Below are positions 1-8,575 of a stretch of 32,378 bases of DNA, in pieces (the first letter of the stretch is position 1; the number at the start of each line of letters is the position of its first letter). The DNA is from Clostridiales bacterium (GTDB lineage Bacteria > Bacillota > Clostridia > Lachnospirales > Lachnospiraceae). Below the pieces are notes generated by a model. That model had not been told where the DNA came from. It did no database searches and was given only the letters and a program-made list of their open reading frames with translations. The stretch spans positions 1-32,378 of the forward strand of contig JAAYQP010000207.1 of NCBI GenBank assembly GCA_012519195.1. Direction: 5' to 3'. Both the position numbers and the translations under genes were made by a program.

Positions 1-132
1 AAGAGCATACGCATTTACATCCTTACAACGGAACTCATGTTCCACATCAGGATATTACTATTATGATACATTATATGTAATTTTATACATGGGAAATTAA
101 AATTTCTTAAACATTAATGAAAATATTTCTTA

Positions 133-162
133 TTGGTAATTTTGCTATAACTATGATATAAT
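133..162 (+). promoter_or_regulatory. Candidate sigma-A promoter for the SEC-C gene (extended -10)
   Basis: TATAAT lies at 157-162, preceded by TGA, giving an extended -10 (TGnTATAAT). A weak -35 (TTGGTA, 133-138) lies 18 bases upstream. The gene starts about 48 bases downstream. Read by eye only. Confidence 0.5.
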
Positions 163-210
163 CCAGTATTGTAATATGTACGAGATATGTACGAGGAAGG
201 AAGAATGGTT

Positions 211-717
211 ATGAGTCTTTTACAAGAGTGGAGAGAATTTGCATATGCCCATGATATGCAGAGTCGCTCTGGACAACTATTTTGGGCGAACTATTTTAAT
301 ATGGAAATGGAAGTTTATAAGACACTTCTTGCTAATCCAGACAAGGTGTGGGAGGGGACGGTAGCTTCCCTAGCTAAGGAATTTAACATGGAACTAAGAT
401 ACTTTGTTGGATTCCTTGATGGTATTAATGATAGCTTGATCACACCCAATCCTATTGAAGAAATGGATGAAAACACGAAGGTAAGTTTGGCCTATGATAA
501 AGAAAAACTATATTATAATATGGTTGAGGCAAAAGCAGATTGGCTTTATGGGCTAGAAGAGTGGGATTCCCTTTTAAGTGAGGAGCGTAGAAAAGAACTT
601 TATAAGCAGCAGAAAGCTTCCGGTACTATAGTAAAAGGTAAGAAAATAGGAAGAAATGATCCTTGTCCTTGTGGCAGCGGTAAAAAGTATAAAAAATGCT
701 GCGGATTGAATGCATAG
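211..717 (+). CDS. SEC-C metal-binding motif protein
   Basis: This is a 168-residue soluble protein. The last 20 residues carry a SEC-C zinc motif ([18 protein letters not shown]), as found at the SecA C-terminus and on many small clostridial proteins, with ligands CPC...CC. The helical N-terminal part begins [11 protein letters not shown] recall such proteins from Lachnospiraceae, but they have no firm function. I prefer ATG 211 because the GAGGAAGGAAG box (193-203) then has about 8-10 bases of spacing. ATG 187 lies upstream of that box and ATG 205 is too close to it. The gene appears monocistronic, with a convergent XRE gene downstream. A link to protein export or ribosomes is suggested only by the SEC-C motif. 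Confidence 0.85.
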   Translation: MSLLQEWREFAYAHDMQSRSGQLFWANYFNMEMEVYKTLLANPDKVWEGTVASLAKEFNMELRYFVGFLDGINDSLITPNPIEEMDENTKVSLAYDKEKLYYNMVEAKADWLYGLEEWDSLLSEERRKELYKQQKASGTIVKGKKIGRNDPCPCGSGKKYKKCCGLNA

Positions 718-732
718 TTATTTTTATTGAGA

Positions 733-783
733 AGGCTCCCAATACAATACATTGAGGATTTGTCAATGCTTGTGTGGGAGCCT
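733..783. terminator. Hairpin between convergent genes, possible terminator
   Basis: AGGCTCCCA (733-741) pairs with TGGGAGCCT (775-783), and the inner arms ATTGA/TCAAT also match, giving a long imperfect stem between the SEC-C and XRE genes. Neither side has a clean T-run, so termination is plausible but not proven. Confidence 0.4.
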
Positions 784-854
784 AATCTCTGTTTCAGGGA
801 TAAAGCTGTTGCTCTATCAATGGTTCGAAACATACTACTATATTAATTATACTA

Positions 855-1229
855 TTATAAATATTTTCTTGAATTATTTTCTTTATGATTCTCTTGGTAA
901 TTCTGTTTATATAATAAATATTCCGTATATTTTAATAACTCGGCTACATTTTCCGGGGTTAACTTCTGATATAAATCAAAGAATTCAACAATATCTCGAT
1001 CTAATACTTCCCCTCCTACAGGCAGATAAGAATCAGAAATTCCCAATAGGTAATCACAGGTTACATCAAAGTATTTTGATAAAGCAATCAATTTATCAAA
1101 GGAAGGTTCATTCCTATTGGACTCATAATTAGAAATAGCAGTAGGCTTTAAACCTAGGACTTTTGCTAAGTCACTTTGGGTCATTTTATTTTTTTGCCTC
1201 AGCTGTTTTAGACGAATGCTAAAATTCAT
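855..1229 (-). CDS. XRE-family (Cro/CI-like) transcriptional regulator
   Basis: This is a 124-residue DNA-binding protein. Residues about 4-62 form a HTH_3 domain: IRLKQLRQKNKMTQSDLA, then the recognition region LKPTAISNYESNRNEPS and the closing FDVTCDYLLG. These are typical of small SinR/Xre-type repressors. The remaining 60 residues form a helical C-terminal region ending in a charged tail, with no recognised ligand domain. I chose ATG 1229 because the GGGAGGAAG box sits about 6 bases before it; a TTG one codon earlier is possible. No phage or toxin-antitoxin partner is adjacent, so its target is unknown. Autoregulation would be usual for the family but I see no clear operator. Confidence 0.85.
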   Translation of the reverse strand: MNFSIRLKQLRQKNKMTQSDLAKVLGLKPTAISNYESNRNEPSFDKLIALSKYFDVTCDYLLGISDSYLPVGGEVLDRDIVEFFDLYQKLTPENVAELLKYTEYLLYKQNYQENHKENNSRKYL

Positions 1230-1443
1230 CAACTTCCTCCCTCTCGAATTAGTATATAAAATATGTTTTTATTTTAATAGAATCGGATGGCACTGTCAAT
1301 CATTAAAGTCTTATATATCACTATTTAATCGAAAAGATAAAGATTTGTGCTTATGCAAATTACAATTATATGTGCTATGTAAAAAATAATACAATAATAA
1401 TTTAATAAAAATCTTAAATGTTATACTTATAATGGGACTACCA

Positions 1444-1472
1444 TTGACAACTAATTGAAATAAAAATAAGAT
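1444..1472 (+). promoter_or_regulatory. Candidate sigma-A promoter for the kinase/HD-GYP operon
   Basis: TTGACA (1444-1449), a 17-base spacer and TAAGAT (1467-1472) lie about 80 bases before the kinase start. The rest of the 319-base AT-rich gap (1230-1548) shows no convincing gene; a 69-codon minus-strand frame there lacks coding character. Confidence 0.5.
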
Positions 1473-1554
1473 ATAGTTAGTATTTACTAGATTTTGAATA
1501 ATTGTTTCACACAATTTCAATAATCAAAAACTATATCACAAAAGAGGAATGAGA

Positions 1555-3084
1555 ATGCTAAAGAAATCAAAATATCTATTACAAAAAGAGCTTCAATTAT
1601 TATATCTATATACTCAGGAAATGATTCTCTTATTCAACAAATCAGGAGATATCATTGATTGTAATCTGATGGCTAAAGAGGAATTGGGCTATTGGAAGGA
1701 TATTTATCATGTTTACATAGCCACAATCTTTCGAAAAGCAATGAGGAAAGAAAATAATAAATTGATAATCAACACTAAATTCCTGAATCAAACAGTTGAA
1801 ACGGTTGCTTATCGTAGAAATCAGACTTGTTTTTCTGTCACCCTAAGGGTTGCTCTATTTCCTGAAAATAATAAATTCTATGGTCTTTGCACGGCATTAA
1901 ATATCCAAAGCGAAAAGGATGCGCTTCGCAAAGTTTCCTCTTTAACCGAGGATTTAGAGTCCTCGGATCAATTAAAAAATCAATTTATTACGAATATAAC
2001 CCACGAACTTAAAACGCCAGTAAATGGTATTATCGGTTTAACCAACGCCCTATTGGATTCGGAACTAAAACCAAAACAGGTTGAGGCGGTTAATATGATT
2101 AATAGAAGCTGCCTTAGAATGAAAACCTTAATTAATAATGTCTTAGATTATACATTGCTAACGAATCATAAAATGATACTAGAACAAAGAGAATTTGATT
2201 TTTATCAGTTAATTGATAAGTTAGTATCAATTAACAGTAGTAGCATTAATGAGAAGGGCTTAAAATTACTAGTTAATGTTGCAGAGGATATTCCAATTCG
2301 TGTAATCGGAGATGAATTCCGGTTAATGCAGGTGCTCAATAATTTAATCTCAAATGCAGTAAAATTTACATCGGTTGGGCAGATTACGATTGAAGTGGTA
2401 AAGATCTCGCAACAAAATCAAGATTTAGAATTATTTTTCATGATTGCGGACACTGGAATCGGAATTAGTCCAGAGGAAATGGACAAATTGTTTAAGAGTT
2501 TTACCCAGGTGGATGGGTCTTATACAAGGCAATTTGAAGGGGTCGGGATTGGCCTTACGATTAGTAAGATGTTAATTGAAGCCATGCAAGGTAATATCAC
2601 AGTGGAAAGTGAAAAAGGTATGGGGACGACTTTCTCTTTCTCCATACATTTGTCGATTCCTTCCGAAAAGAACAAGGATGAAAGTAGGAATCTTCTTAAA
2701 GAAAACACCTTCAACTATGATAATGAAGAATTTCTTGGCTTTCCTGAGTTGGATTATATTAGCCGAATATTGGATGAAGCAAAACATAATAAAACAAATG
2801 CGGAAAAGGTCCATTTTTTTAATCTGGTTGAAAATCGAAAGGAAAAGCCAGAGATTAGGGAATTTCTTAGGGATCGTTTAGAGAGACTTGCTATTTGCAT
2901 TGAGATGGAAGCCTGGTCTAAGGCAGAAAATTTTGCAACAGTGATTAAAAAAACACTTGCTAATGAAGAGCAAGAACTTTATAAAAAGGCCTTATCCCTT
3001 GTCTTGACAGTCCGGAAGGAAGATCATGATCGATCGCTAATAATATTAGAAGAGTTAAAAGATATAATTAAAGAGGTATTCTAA
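1555..3084 (+). CDS. Sensor histidine kinase with PAS-like input and degenerate Hpt-like tail
   Basis: This is a 509-residue cytoplasmic kinase with no membrane segment. Numbered from ATG 1555, a PAS-like region covers about 12-118 and HisKA holds the phospho-acceptor H150 in THELKTPVNGIIGL. HATPase_c spans about 248-368, with N-box NNLISNAVKF (262-271), G1 DTGIGI (299-304) and G2 GVGIGL (329-334). A further 140 residues follow. Their last 75 (432-509) look like an Hpt helical bundle, but where HxLKG is expected the sequence reads ATVIKKT, without histidine. ATG 1555 fits the AAGAGG box (1542-1547); ATG 1549 is too close to it. The stop abuts the response regulator start, so the two are almost certainly partners. 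Confidence 0.9.
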   Translation: MLKKSKYLLQKELQLLYLYTQEMILLFNKSGDIIDCNLMAKEELGYWKDIYHVYIATIFRKAMRKENNKLIINTKFLNQTVETVAYRRNQTCFSVTLRVALFPENNKFYGLCTALNIQSEKDALRKVSSLTEDLESSDQLKNQFITNITHELKTPVNGIIGLTNALLDSELKPKQVEAVNMINRSCLRMKTLINNVLDYTLLTNHKMILEQREFDFYQLIDKLVSINSSSINEKGLKLLVNVAEDIPIRVIGDEFRLMQVLNNLISNAVKFTSVGQITIEVVKISQQNQDLELFFMIADTGIGISPEEMDKLFKSFTQVDGSYTRQFEGVGIGLTISKMLIEAMQGNITVESEKGMGTTFSFSIHLSIPSEKNKDESRNLLKENTFNYDNEEFLGFPELDYISRILDEAKHNKTNAEKVHFFNLVENRKEKPEIREFLRDRLERLAICIEMEAWSKAENFATVIKKTLANEEQELYKKALSLVLTVRKEDHDRSLIILEELKDIIKEVF

Positions 3085-4155
3085 ATGGAACAGTTTAACT
3101 ATAAAAAGGCGAATATACTTGTGGTAGATGATATGAATGCGAATCTAGTAATCCTGACTGAAATTATTAGAAATGCTGGATATATTGCTAGACCAGTGAC
3201 AAGTGCTGAAATGGCTATGAGTGCGATTGGAGCTCTGCTACCACATCTTATTCTTTTGGATATATCTATGCCTGATATTAATGGATTTGAATTCTGTGCT
3301 ATGCTGAAGAAGAACTATAGAACGAGAGATATTCCAGTAATTTTTATCTCTTCCTTTTATTCTAGGGAAGATAAGCTAAAAAGCTTCCGACTAGGAGCTG
3401 TGGACTATATAACAAAACCTTTTGAAGTAGAGGAAATCACCATACGCATTAATACCCATCTGAAAATCTTTAATATGCAACAGAATCTAGAAGCATATAA
3501 TAAGAGATTATATAAGATTATTAATAATCAGATTCGTACAATCTATGAGGAACAGAAAAATGTCATGTATGCATTAGCAAGACTTGTAGAGAGAAGGGAT
3601 AATCGTAGCAATCATTTGATCAGGATCGGTAAGAATAGCAGACTCCTAGCTATGGGTATGCAATTATCTCCCCGTTTTAAAGAGGAGATATCCAGTAGTT
3701 TCATAGAGACGATTGAGTTGGCTGCACAGCTTCATGATATCGGGAAAATAGCAATAAAAGACTGCATTCTATTGAAAACAGATCCCTTAACAGAGGAGGA
3801 ACAGGAAATCCTAAAAAGTCATAGTGAAGTTGGTGCAAGAACTTTAAAGGAGATTTTTGATAAAAAATCTCAGAATCAATTTGGAAGAATGGCAATCAAT
3901 ATCGCTTGGTCGCATCATGAAAACTGGGATGGTTCCGGCTATCCAAGGGGGCTATCAGGCACTGATATTCCCTTATGTGCAAGAATTGTATCGATCATAG
4001 ATACTTACGATATTTTAACCCATGAATGGAAAGACAGCATCCCTTACATCCATGAGCAATGCATAGCAATGATTAATATGGACGCCGGTATTAAGTTTGA
4101 TCCAGAGATCGTTGATGTGCTAAATAAGATACAAAACCAACTGGTAAGGGGATAG
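3085..4155 (+). CDS. Response regulator with HD-GYP phosphodiesterase output
   Basis: This is a 356-residue protein. The REC domain (about 9-125) has acidic pocket DD15-16, phospho-acceptor D59 (LILLDISMPDINGFEF) and K111 (ITKPFE). After a coiled linker (about 128-160), the HD-GYP domain (about 161-352) shows H177, HD 217-218 (LHDIGK), H246, the HH pair in HHENWDGSGYP (277-287) and DTYD near 306-309. The metal ligands look intact, so cyclic-di-GMP hydrolysis is the family-based expectation; some HD-GYP proteins act on other cyclic dinucleotides. The start codon directly follows the kinase stop, implying translational coupling. No diguanylate cyclase is present in the window. Confidence 0.92.
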   Translation: MEQFNYKKANILVVDDMNANLVILTEIIRNAGYIARPVTSAEMAMSAIGALLPHLILLDISMPDINGFEFCAMLKKNYRTRDIPVIFISSFYSREDKLKSFRLGAVDYITKPFEVEEITIRINTHLKIFNMQQNLEAYNKRLYKIINNQIRTIYEEQKNVMYALARLVERRDNRSNHLIRIGKNSRLLAMGMQLSPRFKEEISSSFIETIELAAQLHDIGKIAIKDCILLKTDPLTEEEQEILKSHSEVGARTLKEIFDKKSQNQFGRMAINIAWSHHENWDGSGYPRGLSGTDIPLCARIVSIIDTYDILTHEWKDSIPYIHEQCIAMINMDAGIKFDPEIVDVLNKIQNQLVRG

Positions 4156-4194
4156 GAAAACTTTGCATTAATAGCAGACTTTGGTGCCTTCTCC

Positions 4195-4221
4195 TTGACT
4201 AAGGGGGGACGAAGCTATAAT
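4195..4221 (+). promoter_or_regulatory. Candidate promoter before the DUF4015 gene
   Basis: TTGACT (4195-4200) and TATAAT (4216-4221) are separated by 15 bases, shorter than ideal. The site is in the gap after the HD-GYP gene, 115 bases before the next start, which suggests a separate transcription unit. Confidence 0.4.
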
Positions 4222-4335
4222 ATAGTACATAATTATTATTCAATTCAAATAACTTTAGTATCGATTGGAAAATTATGAAGATAATAAATAAAACAGTTAC
4301 GGAAACAACGAGAGATAGAAAACGAGGATACTATT

Positions 4336-5712
4336 ATGAAACGTAAGCATGACATGTTCATTAACTATGAGCACTCTTATAGAAGGCGAAGAAGAAGAGG
4401 AGGCTCGAAATTCGGTAAGGTTATAATTATAGTGATTTTGGCCATTGCCATAGGGTGTGGAGTATATTACTTAATTCGTTCACGGATAGATTTTGATGGC
4501 TTAGATCGCTTGTCCGTTTCAGAAGATGATTCTCAAGAGGATAAGCAATGGCAGAATTCCCTTATCGAGGAGAATTCCGGGCTGGAACAAGATCAGCTCA
4601 CGGATGAGAAAAATGCAATAGAGAAGTCGGAAGGACAAGCTGAGAAGATTACAGTGACACCGTCTATTACGCCAATCGAGGAGGTAGAAACTGCTCCCGA
4701 TTTACTGGAGCCAACCCCTGTCATTGCAAAAGGCATCTATGTAACAGCATCAAAAGCGGGTTCTGAGGATATGGAGCGATTAATTGAGATCGCCGATACA
4801 ACCGAGATCAATGCCATGGTTATTGATGTAAAGGGCGATACTGGTAAGATTTCCTATTCGATGGATAGTCCCTTGGCCCAGGAAATCGGGGCGGTTACGA
4901 ATACGATTCCAGATATGGAAACCCTTATTCGTACCCTCAAGGAAAAGGATATTTACCTGATTGCCAGGATTGTAGCCTTTAAGGATCCATACCTGGCAGA
5001 GCAAAAGCATGAGCTAGCGATAAAGAATAAGGATGGCTCCTTATATCGAGATAACAACGGAGAATGCTGGGTTGATCCTTATAAACATGAGGTGTGGGAA
5101 TATTTAATCGAGGTAGCCTCAAAAGCTGCAGAGATCGGCTTCGATGAGATCCAGTTTGATTATATCCGCTTCTCTACCGGGAAGGGTATCTCGGATGTTG
5201 ATTTTGGTGAGGCAGCTTTAACCAAAACCAAGGAAGATATTATAATAGAATTTACAAAATATGCTTATGAGAACTTAAAACCGCTTGGTGTATTCGTATC
5301 TGCAGATGTCTATGGAACGATTATCAGCAGCAGTATTGATGCCGGATTGGTAGGCCAGAATTATGTGGAGATGTCAAAATATTTGGATTATATTTGCCCT
5401 ATGATTTATCCATCTCATTTTGGAGAAGGAAATTATGGAATTCAATATCCGGATACAGAGCCATTTCTGATTGTAAGAAAGGTGTTAAATGCTTCTAAGG
5501 AGAAGCTACAACAAATCCCTGAGGGAGAACACCGTGCGATTGTAAGGCCTTGGCTTCAAGATTTTACAGCGTCATGGATCAAACATTATATCAGATATGG
5601 TGGCGAAGAGGTAAGGGCTCAGATTGATGGAGTTTATGAAGCAGGCTATGAGGAATGGCTTCTATGGAACGCATCCACGAATTATTCTGTGGATGGTTTG
5701 TTGAAAGATTAA
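4336..5712 (+). CDS. Membrane-anchored putative glycoside hydrolase (DUF4015 family)
   Basis: This 458-residue protein has a very basic cytoplasmic N-terminus (YRRRRRRGGSKFGK), one transmembrane segment (about 29-47) and an acidic, Thr/Pro-containing extracellular linker (about 60-130). A TIM-barrel-type domain follows from about 132 to 450. That domain starts KGIYVTASKAGSEDMERLI and contains NAMVIDVKGDTG and FDEIQFDYIRFS, hallmarks of the putative glycoside hydrolase family DUF4015 (PF13200). The substrate is not known, though a wall or extracellular polysaccharide is likely. The start is supported by GAGGA about 9 bases upstream. It probably shares a transcript with the membrane protein gene 79 bases downstream. 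Confidence 0.85.
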   Translation: MKRKHDMFINYEHSYRRRRRRGGSKFGKVIIIVILAIAIGCGVYYLIRSRIDFDGLDRLSVSEDDSQEDKQWQNSLIEENSGLEQDQLTDEKNAIEKSEGQAEKITVTPSITPIEEVETAPDLLEPTPVIAKGIYVTASKAGSEDMERLIEIADTTEINAMVIDVKGDTGKISYSMDSPLAQEIGAVTNTIPDMETLIRTLKEKDIYLIARIVAFKDPYLAEQKHELAIKNKDGSLYRDNNGECWVDPYKHEVWEYLIEVASKAAEIGFDEIQFDYIRFSTGKGISDVDFGEAALTKTKEDIIIEFTKYAYENLKPLGVFVSADVYGTIISSSIDAGLVGQNYVEMSKYLDYICPMIYPSHFGEGNYGIQYPDTEPFLIVRKVLNASKEKLQQIPEGEHRAIVRPWLQDFTASWIKHYIRYGGEEVRAQIDGVYEAGYEEWLLWNASTNYSVDGLLKD

Positions 5713-5791
5713 TCGTAACCTGTCTATTCCATACGAATATATTTTGAATAAGAATAATATATATCTAATATAGATGACATGGAGGTGTCTC

Positions 5792-6166
5792 ATGGATAGG
5801 GCAATCCGTCAAAATGCAAAAATATTATTCTTATTAAAAGGGCTACTATTCTCCTATATTATTACAGCTTTTGTTTTATTAATTCTTTCTTTTTTAATGC
5901 TAAAGCTGGATTTATCGGGTATGGTGATTAGCGGCGGTATTAATTTTTCCTATATTATCTCTACCTTTCTGGCAGGCTTTTATGTAGGAAAGAAGGTTGA
6001 ACAGAGGAAGTTTATTTGGGGATTAATCATGGGAATTGTATATTTTATTATTTTAATGATTGTTTCCTTATTAATGAATCGTGTTTCACCTTTGCCACTA
6101 GGAGGGCTCTTCACGGTTTTGGTAATGTGTGGGCTGAGCGGAATGCTAGGAGGTATGATAAGTTAA
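5792..6166 (+). CDS. TIGR04086-type integral membrane protein
   Basis: This is a 124-residue, very hydrophobic protein with about four transmembrane segments (roughly residues 10-35, 42-62, 68-90 and 97-120). A short basic loop (GKKVEQRKF) lies between the second and third. The pattern matches the TIGR04086 family, clostridial membrane proteins without assigned function. ATG 5792 is chosen because GGAGG (5781-5785) lies 6 bases upstream; the in-frame ATG 5774 overlaps that box. A strong terminator follows, so it is the last gene of its unit. Confidence 0.75.
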   Translation: MDRAIRQNAKILFLLKGLLFSYIITAFVLLILSFLMLKLDLSGMVISGGINFSYIISTFLAGFYVGKKVEQRKFIWGLIMGIVYFIILMIVSLLMNRVSPLPLGGLFTVLVMCGLSGMLGGMIS

Positions 6167-6213
6167 AAACCTCTTTAATTTAAAGGTCTCTAAAAGAGAT
6201 GATTGATATTATA

Positions 6214-6261
6214 GGATTATGGTTTGAATTGTGATTGAAAATTTCACCATAATCCTTTTTT
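6214..6261 (+). terminator. Intrinsic terminator after the TIGR04086 gene
   Basis: GGATTATGGT (6214-6223) pairs perfectly with ACCATAATCC (6246-6255) and is followed by six T. The 10-bp stem and T-run are typical of Rho-independent termination on the plus strand. Confidence 0.85.
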
Positions 6262-6288
6262 GTCATGTTCAAGCCTCCGAAAAAGGAA

Positions 6289-6317
6289 TTGTAATTTGTT
6301 TCTTAATTGATTATACT
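6289..6317 (+). promoter_or_regulatory. Candidate sigma-A promoter for rfbD
   Basis: TTGTAA (6289-6294), a 17-base spacer and a good -10 TATACT (6312-6317) lie just after the preceding terminator and about 100 bases before rfbD. Confidence 0.5.
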
Positions 6318-6419
6318 ATGAATGATGTTATATATTTTTATTATCAAATCAAACTAGGACCTATGGAACGGTTATATAGTATAGAGGAATAGGACGTTTT
6401 AAAGTAAAAGGAGTTCGGA

Positions 6420-7292
6420 ATGAAGAAGGTGTTAATTACAGGAGCATCTGGTCAATTAGGACTAGCCTTAAATCAACTGTTTAAGGAGAAAGAGGATTAT
6501 ATAATCTACCAAACAGATCGATCTGAGGACTCGGAACATGGAATCATGGCTTTGGATATCAGTGATGAAGAAGCGGTAAATGCCATGATCGACCAGATAA
6601 AACCAGAGATCATTATTAACTGTGCAGCTCTAACAGCAGTTGACCTATGTGAGACAGAGGAGCAGATGGCCTACCGTATTAATGCCTTAGGCCCAAAATA
6701 TCTGGCTGTGGCGGCGGATAAAAAGGATGCGAAACTCATTCATATTTCTACAGATTATGTCTATGATGGACATGCATCTAAGCCTTATCAGGAAGGTGAT
6801 CCGACAAATCCCCTCAGTGTCTATGGAAGAACAAAACTGGCAGGAGATGAATTTGTTATAAGCCATTGTAAGAAATCATTTGTTCTACGTACCGCCTGGG
6901 TATACGGCGAAGGTAAAAATTTTGTGAAAACCATGCTTCGTCTTGCGGATAGCGGGAAATCTATTCGGGTTGTGGCCGATCAGTTTGGTACGCCAACCAG
7001 TGCTTTGGAACTGGCAAGAGTAATTCTATTTTTAATGGAAACGGATAGTTATGGTATTTATCATGCTACCTGTGAGGGCAGTACCAGTTGGTATGAATTT
7101 GCCTTAGAAATTTTTAGACAGGCCGGTAAGCAAGTATCCGTGGAGCCGATAGCAAGCTCGGAATATCCAACCCCAGCAACCAGACCAAAGTATTCCGTAT
7201 TGGATAATAAGGCGTTACGAGAGAGACATGGATATACCATGAAACAATGGAAAGAGGCATTTGTAGAATATTGTCAACATACATTTCATTGA
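6420..7292 (+). CDS. rfbD: dTDP-4-dehydrorhamnose reductase
   Basis: This 290-residue RmlD-type short-chain dehydrogenase makes the last reduction to dTDP-L-rhamnose, using NAD(P)H in the cytoplasm. The N-terminus has the Rossmann glycine motif GASGQLG (8-14). STDYVYDG is at 110-117 and the catalytic Y135-x3-K139 is in VYGRTK. RTAWVYGEGKNF and VVADQFGTPTSALELA are also typical of RmlD. The length is normal for the family. An AAAGGAG box precedes ATG 6420. The next gene is rfbB, but rfbA and rfbC are not in the window, so the pathway must be completed elsewhere. Confidence 0.93.
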   Translation: MKKVLITGASGQLGLALNQLFKEKEDYIIYQTDRSEDSEHGIMALDISDEEAVNAMIDQIKPEIIINCAALTAVDLCETEEQMAYRINALGPKYLAVAADKKDAKLIHISTDYVYDGHASKPYQEGDPTNPLSVYGRTKLAGDEFVISHCKKSFVLRTAWVYGEGKNFVKTMLRLADSGKSIRVVADQFGTPTSALELARVILFLMETDSYGIYHATCEGSTSWYEFALEIFRQAGKQVSVEPIASSEYPTPATRPKYSVLDNKALRERHGYTMKQWKEAFVEYCQHTFH

Positions 7293-7335
7293 ACTAGTAA
7301 GATTGTAGTTGAATGAAGTTGAATCCATACTAGTT
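7292..7335. repeat. Inverted repeat in the rfbD-rfbB gap
   Basis: AACTAGTA (7292-7299) and TACTAGTT (7328-7335) are perfect inverted copies. The gap also holds three copies of AGTTGAAT and two of TTCATTGA. It starts on the rfbD stop codon. There is no T-run, so it is a hairpin or binding site of unknown role. Confidence 0.4.
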
Positions 7336-7448
7336 TCATTGACACTGAATTCACATTAGTTAAGTTAGAAGTTGAATACGTAGTCTATAAATAATGAAAC
7401 GAATGATAAGTATAATATTTGATAGGAAAGATTAGGAGGAAAAGTCAT

Positions 7449-8525
7449 ATGAAAACATATCTTGTTACCGGGGGGGCCGGATTTATAGGGTCAAATTTTA
7501 TTCTCTATATGATGAAAAAGTACAAGAAGGATATTCGGATCATCAATGTCGATATCCTTACCTATGCAGGTAATCTGGAGAATCTAAAGAGTGTTGAGGC
7601 TATGGATAACTATAAATTTATGAAAGTGGATATCTGTGATAAAGAGGCTGTGCTGAATATTTTTAATACTTATGATATTGATAGAGTAATCCATTTTGCA
7701 GCGGAAAGTCATGTGGATCGAAGTATTCGCAATCCTGAGGTCTTTGTTAATACCAATGTCTTAGGAACCCTAAATCTTCTTAATGCAGCAAAGCTATCAT
7801 GGGAAACAGAGGATGGCTATTTACCAGATAAGAAATATATACAGGTTTCTACGGATGAGGTTTATGGTGCTCTGGAGGGAGAAGAAGGCTTTTTCTATGA
7901 AACAACTCCTTTAGATCCTCATAGCCCTTATTCTGCAAGCAAGGCTTCAGCAGATCTTCTGGTGAAATCCTATGTAGATACCTACCATTTTCCTGCTAAT
8001 ATTACCCGTTGTAGCAATAATTATGGACCTTATCAATTTCCTGAGAAATTGATACCTCTTATGATTAACAATGCTTTAAACGGTAAAAAACTGCCTGTCT
8101 ATGGAACTGGTATGAATGTTAGGGACTGGCTGTATGTGGATGATCATTGTGAGGCCATTTACTTGGTAGCAGAAAAAGGTAGAATTGGTGAGGTTTATAA
8201 TATCGGTGGACATAACGAGAAGAAAAATATTGAGATTGTTACCATGATTATCGATACTTTACTAGAGATGCTACCCAAGGAGGATAGTCGTAGAGAATTG
8301 ATATCCCATGATCTAATTACCTATGTGGAGGATCGGAAAGGACATGATTTCCGATACGCAATTGCTCCAGATAAGATTAAAGAAGAACTTGGGTGGGAAC
8401 CGGTGACTCCCTTCTCACAAGGAATCAAGCTTACCATTGCTTGGTATCTAGAGAATATGGATTGGATGGAGCGGGTTACCAAGGGGGAATACCAAAATTA
8501 TTATAAGACAATGTATTCTATATAA
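7449..8525 (+). CDS. rfbB: dTDP-glucose 4,6-dehydratase
   Basis: This 358-residue extended SDR enzyme converts dTDP-glucose to dTDP-4-keto-6-deoxyglucose, the second step of dTDP-rhamnose synthesis. It shows the NAD-binding GGAGFIGSNF near the N-terminus, HFAAESHVDRSI, the STDEVYG catalytic segment and YSASKASAD with the YxxxK pair. NNYGPYQFPEKLIPL and a C-terminal DRKGHDFRYAI follow; all are characteristic of RmlB. ATG 7449 has AGGAGGA (7434-7440) 8 bases upstream. A further ATG at 7419 would add ten untypical residues and lies upstream of the box. It is probably co-transcribed with rfbD and rlmB. Confidence 0.95.
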   Translation: MKTYLVTGGAGFIGSNFILYMMKKYKKDIRIINVDILTYAGNLENLKSVEAMDNYKFMKVDICDKEAVLNIFNTYDIDRVIHFAAESHVDRSIRNPEVFVNTNVLGTLNLLNAAKLSWETEDGYLPDKKYIQVSTDEVYGALEGEEGFFYETTPLDPHSPYSASKASADLLVKSYVDTYHFPANITRCSNNYGPYQFPEKLIPLMINNALNGKKLPVYGTGMNVRDWLYVDDHCEAIYLVAEKGRIGEVYNIGGHNEKKNIEIVTMIIDTLLEMLPKEDSRRELISHDLITYVEDRKGHDFRYAIAPDKIKEELGWEPVTPFSQGIKLTIAWYLENMDWMERVTKGEYQNYYKTMYSI

Positions 8526-8575
8526 AATCCAATGAATGCTTAAAATGTTATCTTTTAAGAGAAAGGTTAGGCTAG

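Noticed and set aside
3-80. Open frame at the left edge giving a His-rich tail (EHTHLHPYNGTHVPHQD...) ending at TAA 80
   Set aside because: It could be the 3' end of a gene entering the window, but only 25 residues are visible, another frame is also open, and I recognise no family.
752-1132. 126-codon plus-strand ORF
   Set aside because: Lies antisense over the XRE gene and has no ribosome binding site or protein-like composition.
1311-1520. 69-codon minus-strand ORF
   Set aside because: AT-rich intergenic sequence; overlaps the candidate promoter of the kinase operon and shows no family similarity.
2576-2881. 101-codon plus-strand ORF and opposing minus-strand ORFs
   Set aside because: Out-of-frame reading of the histidine kinase gene, which has full domain support.
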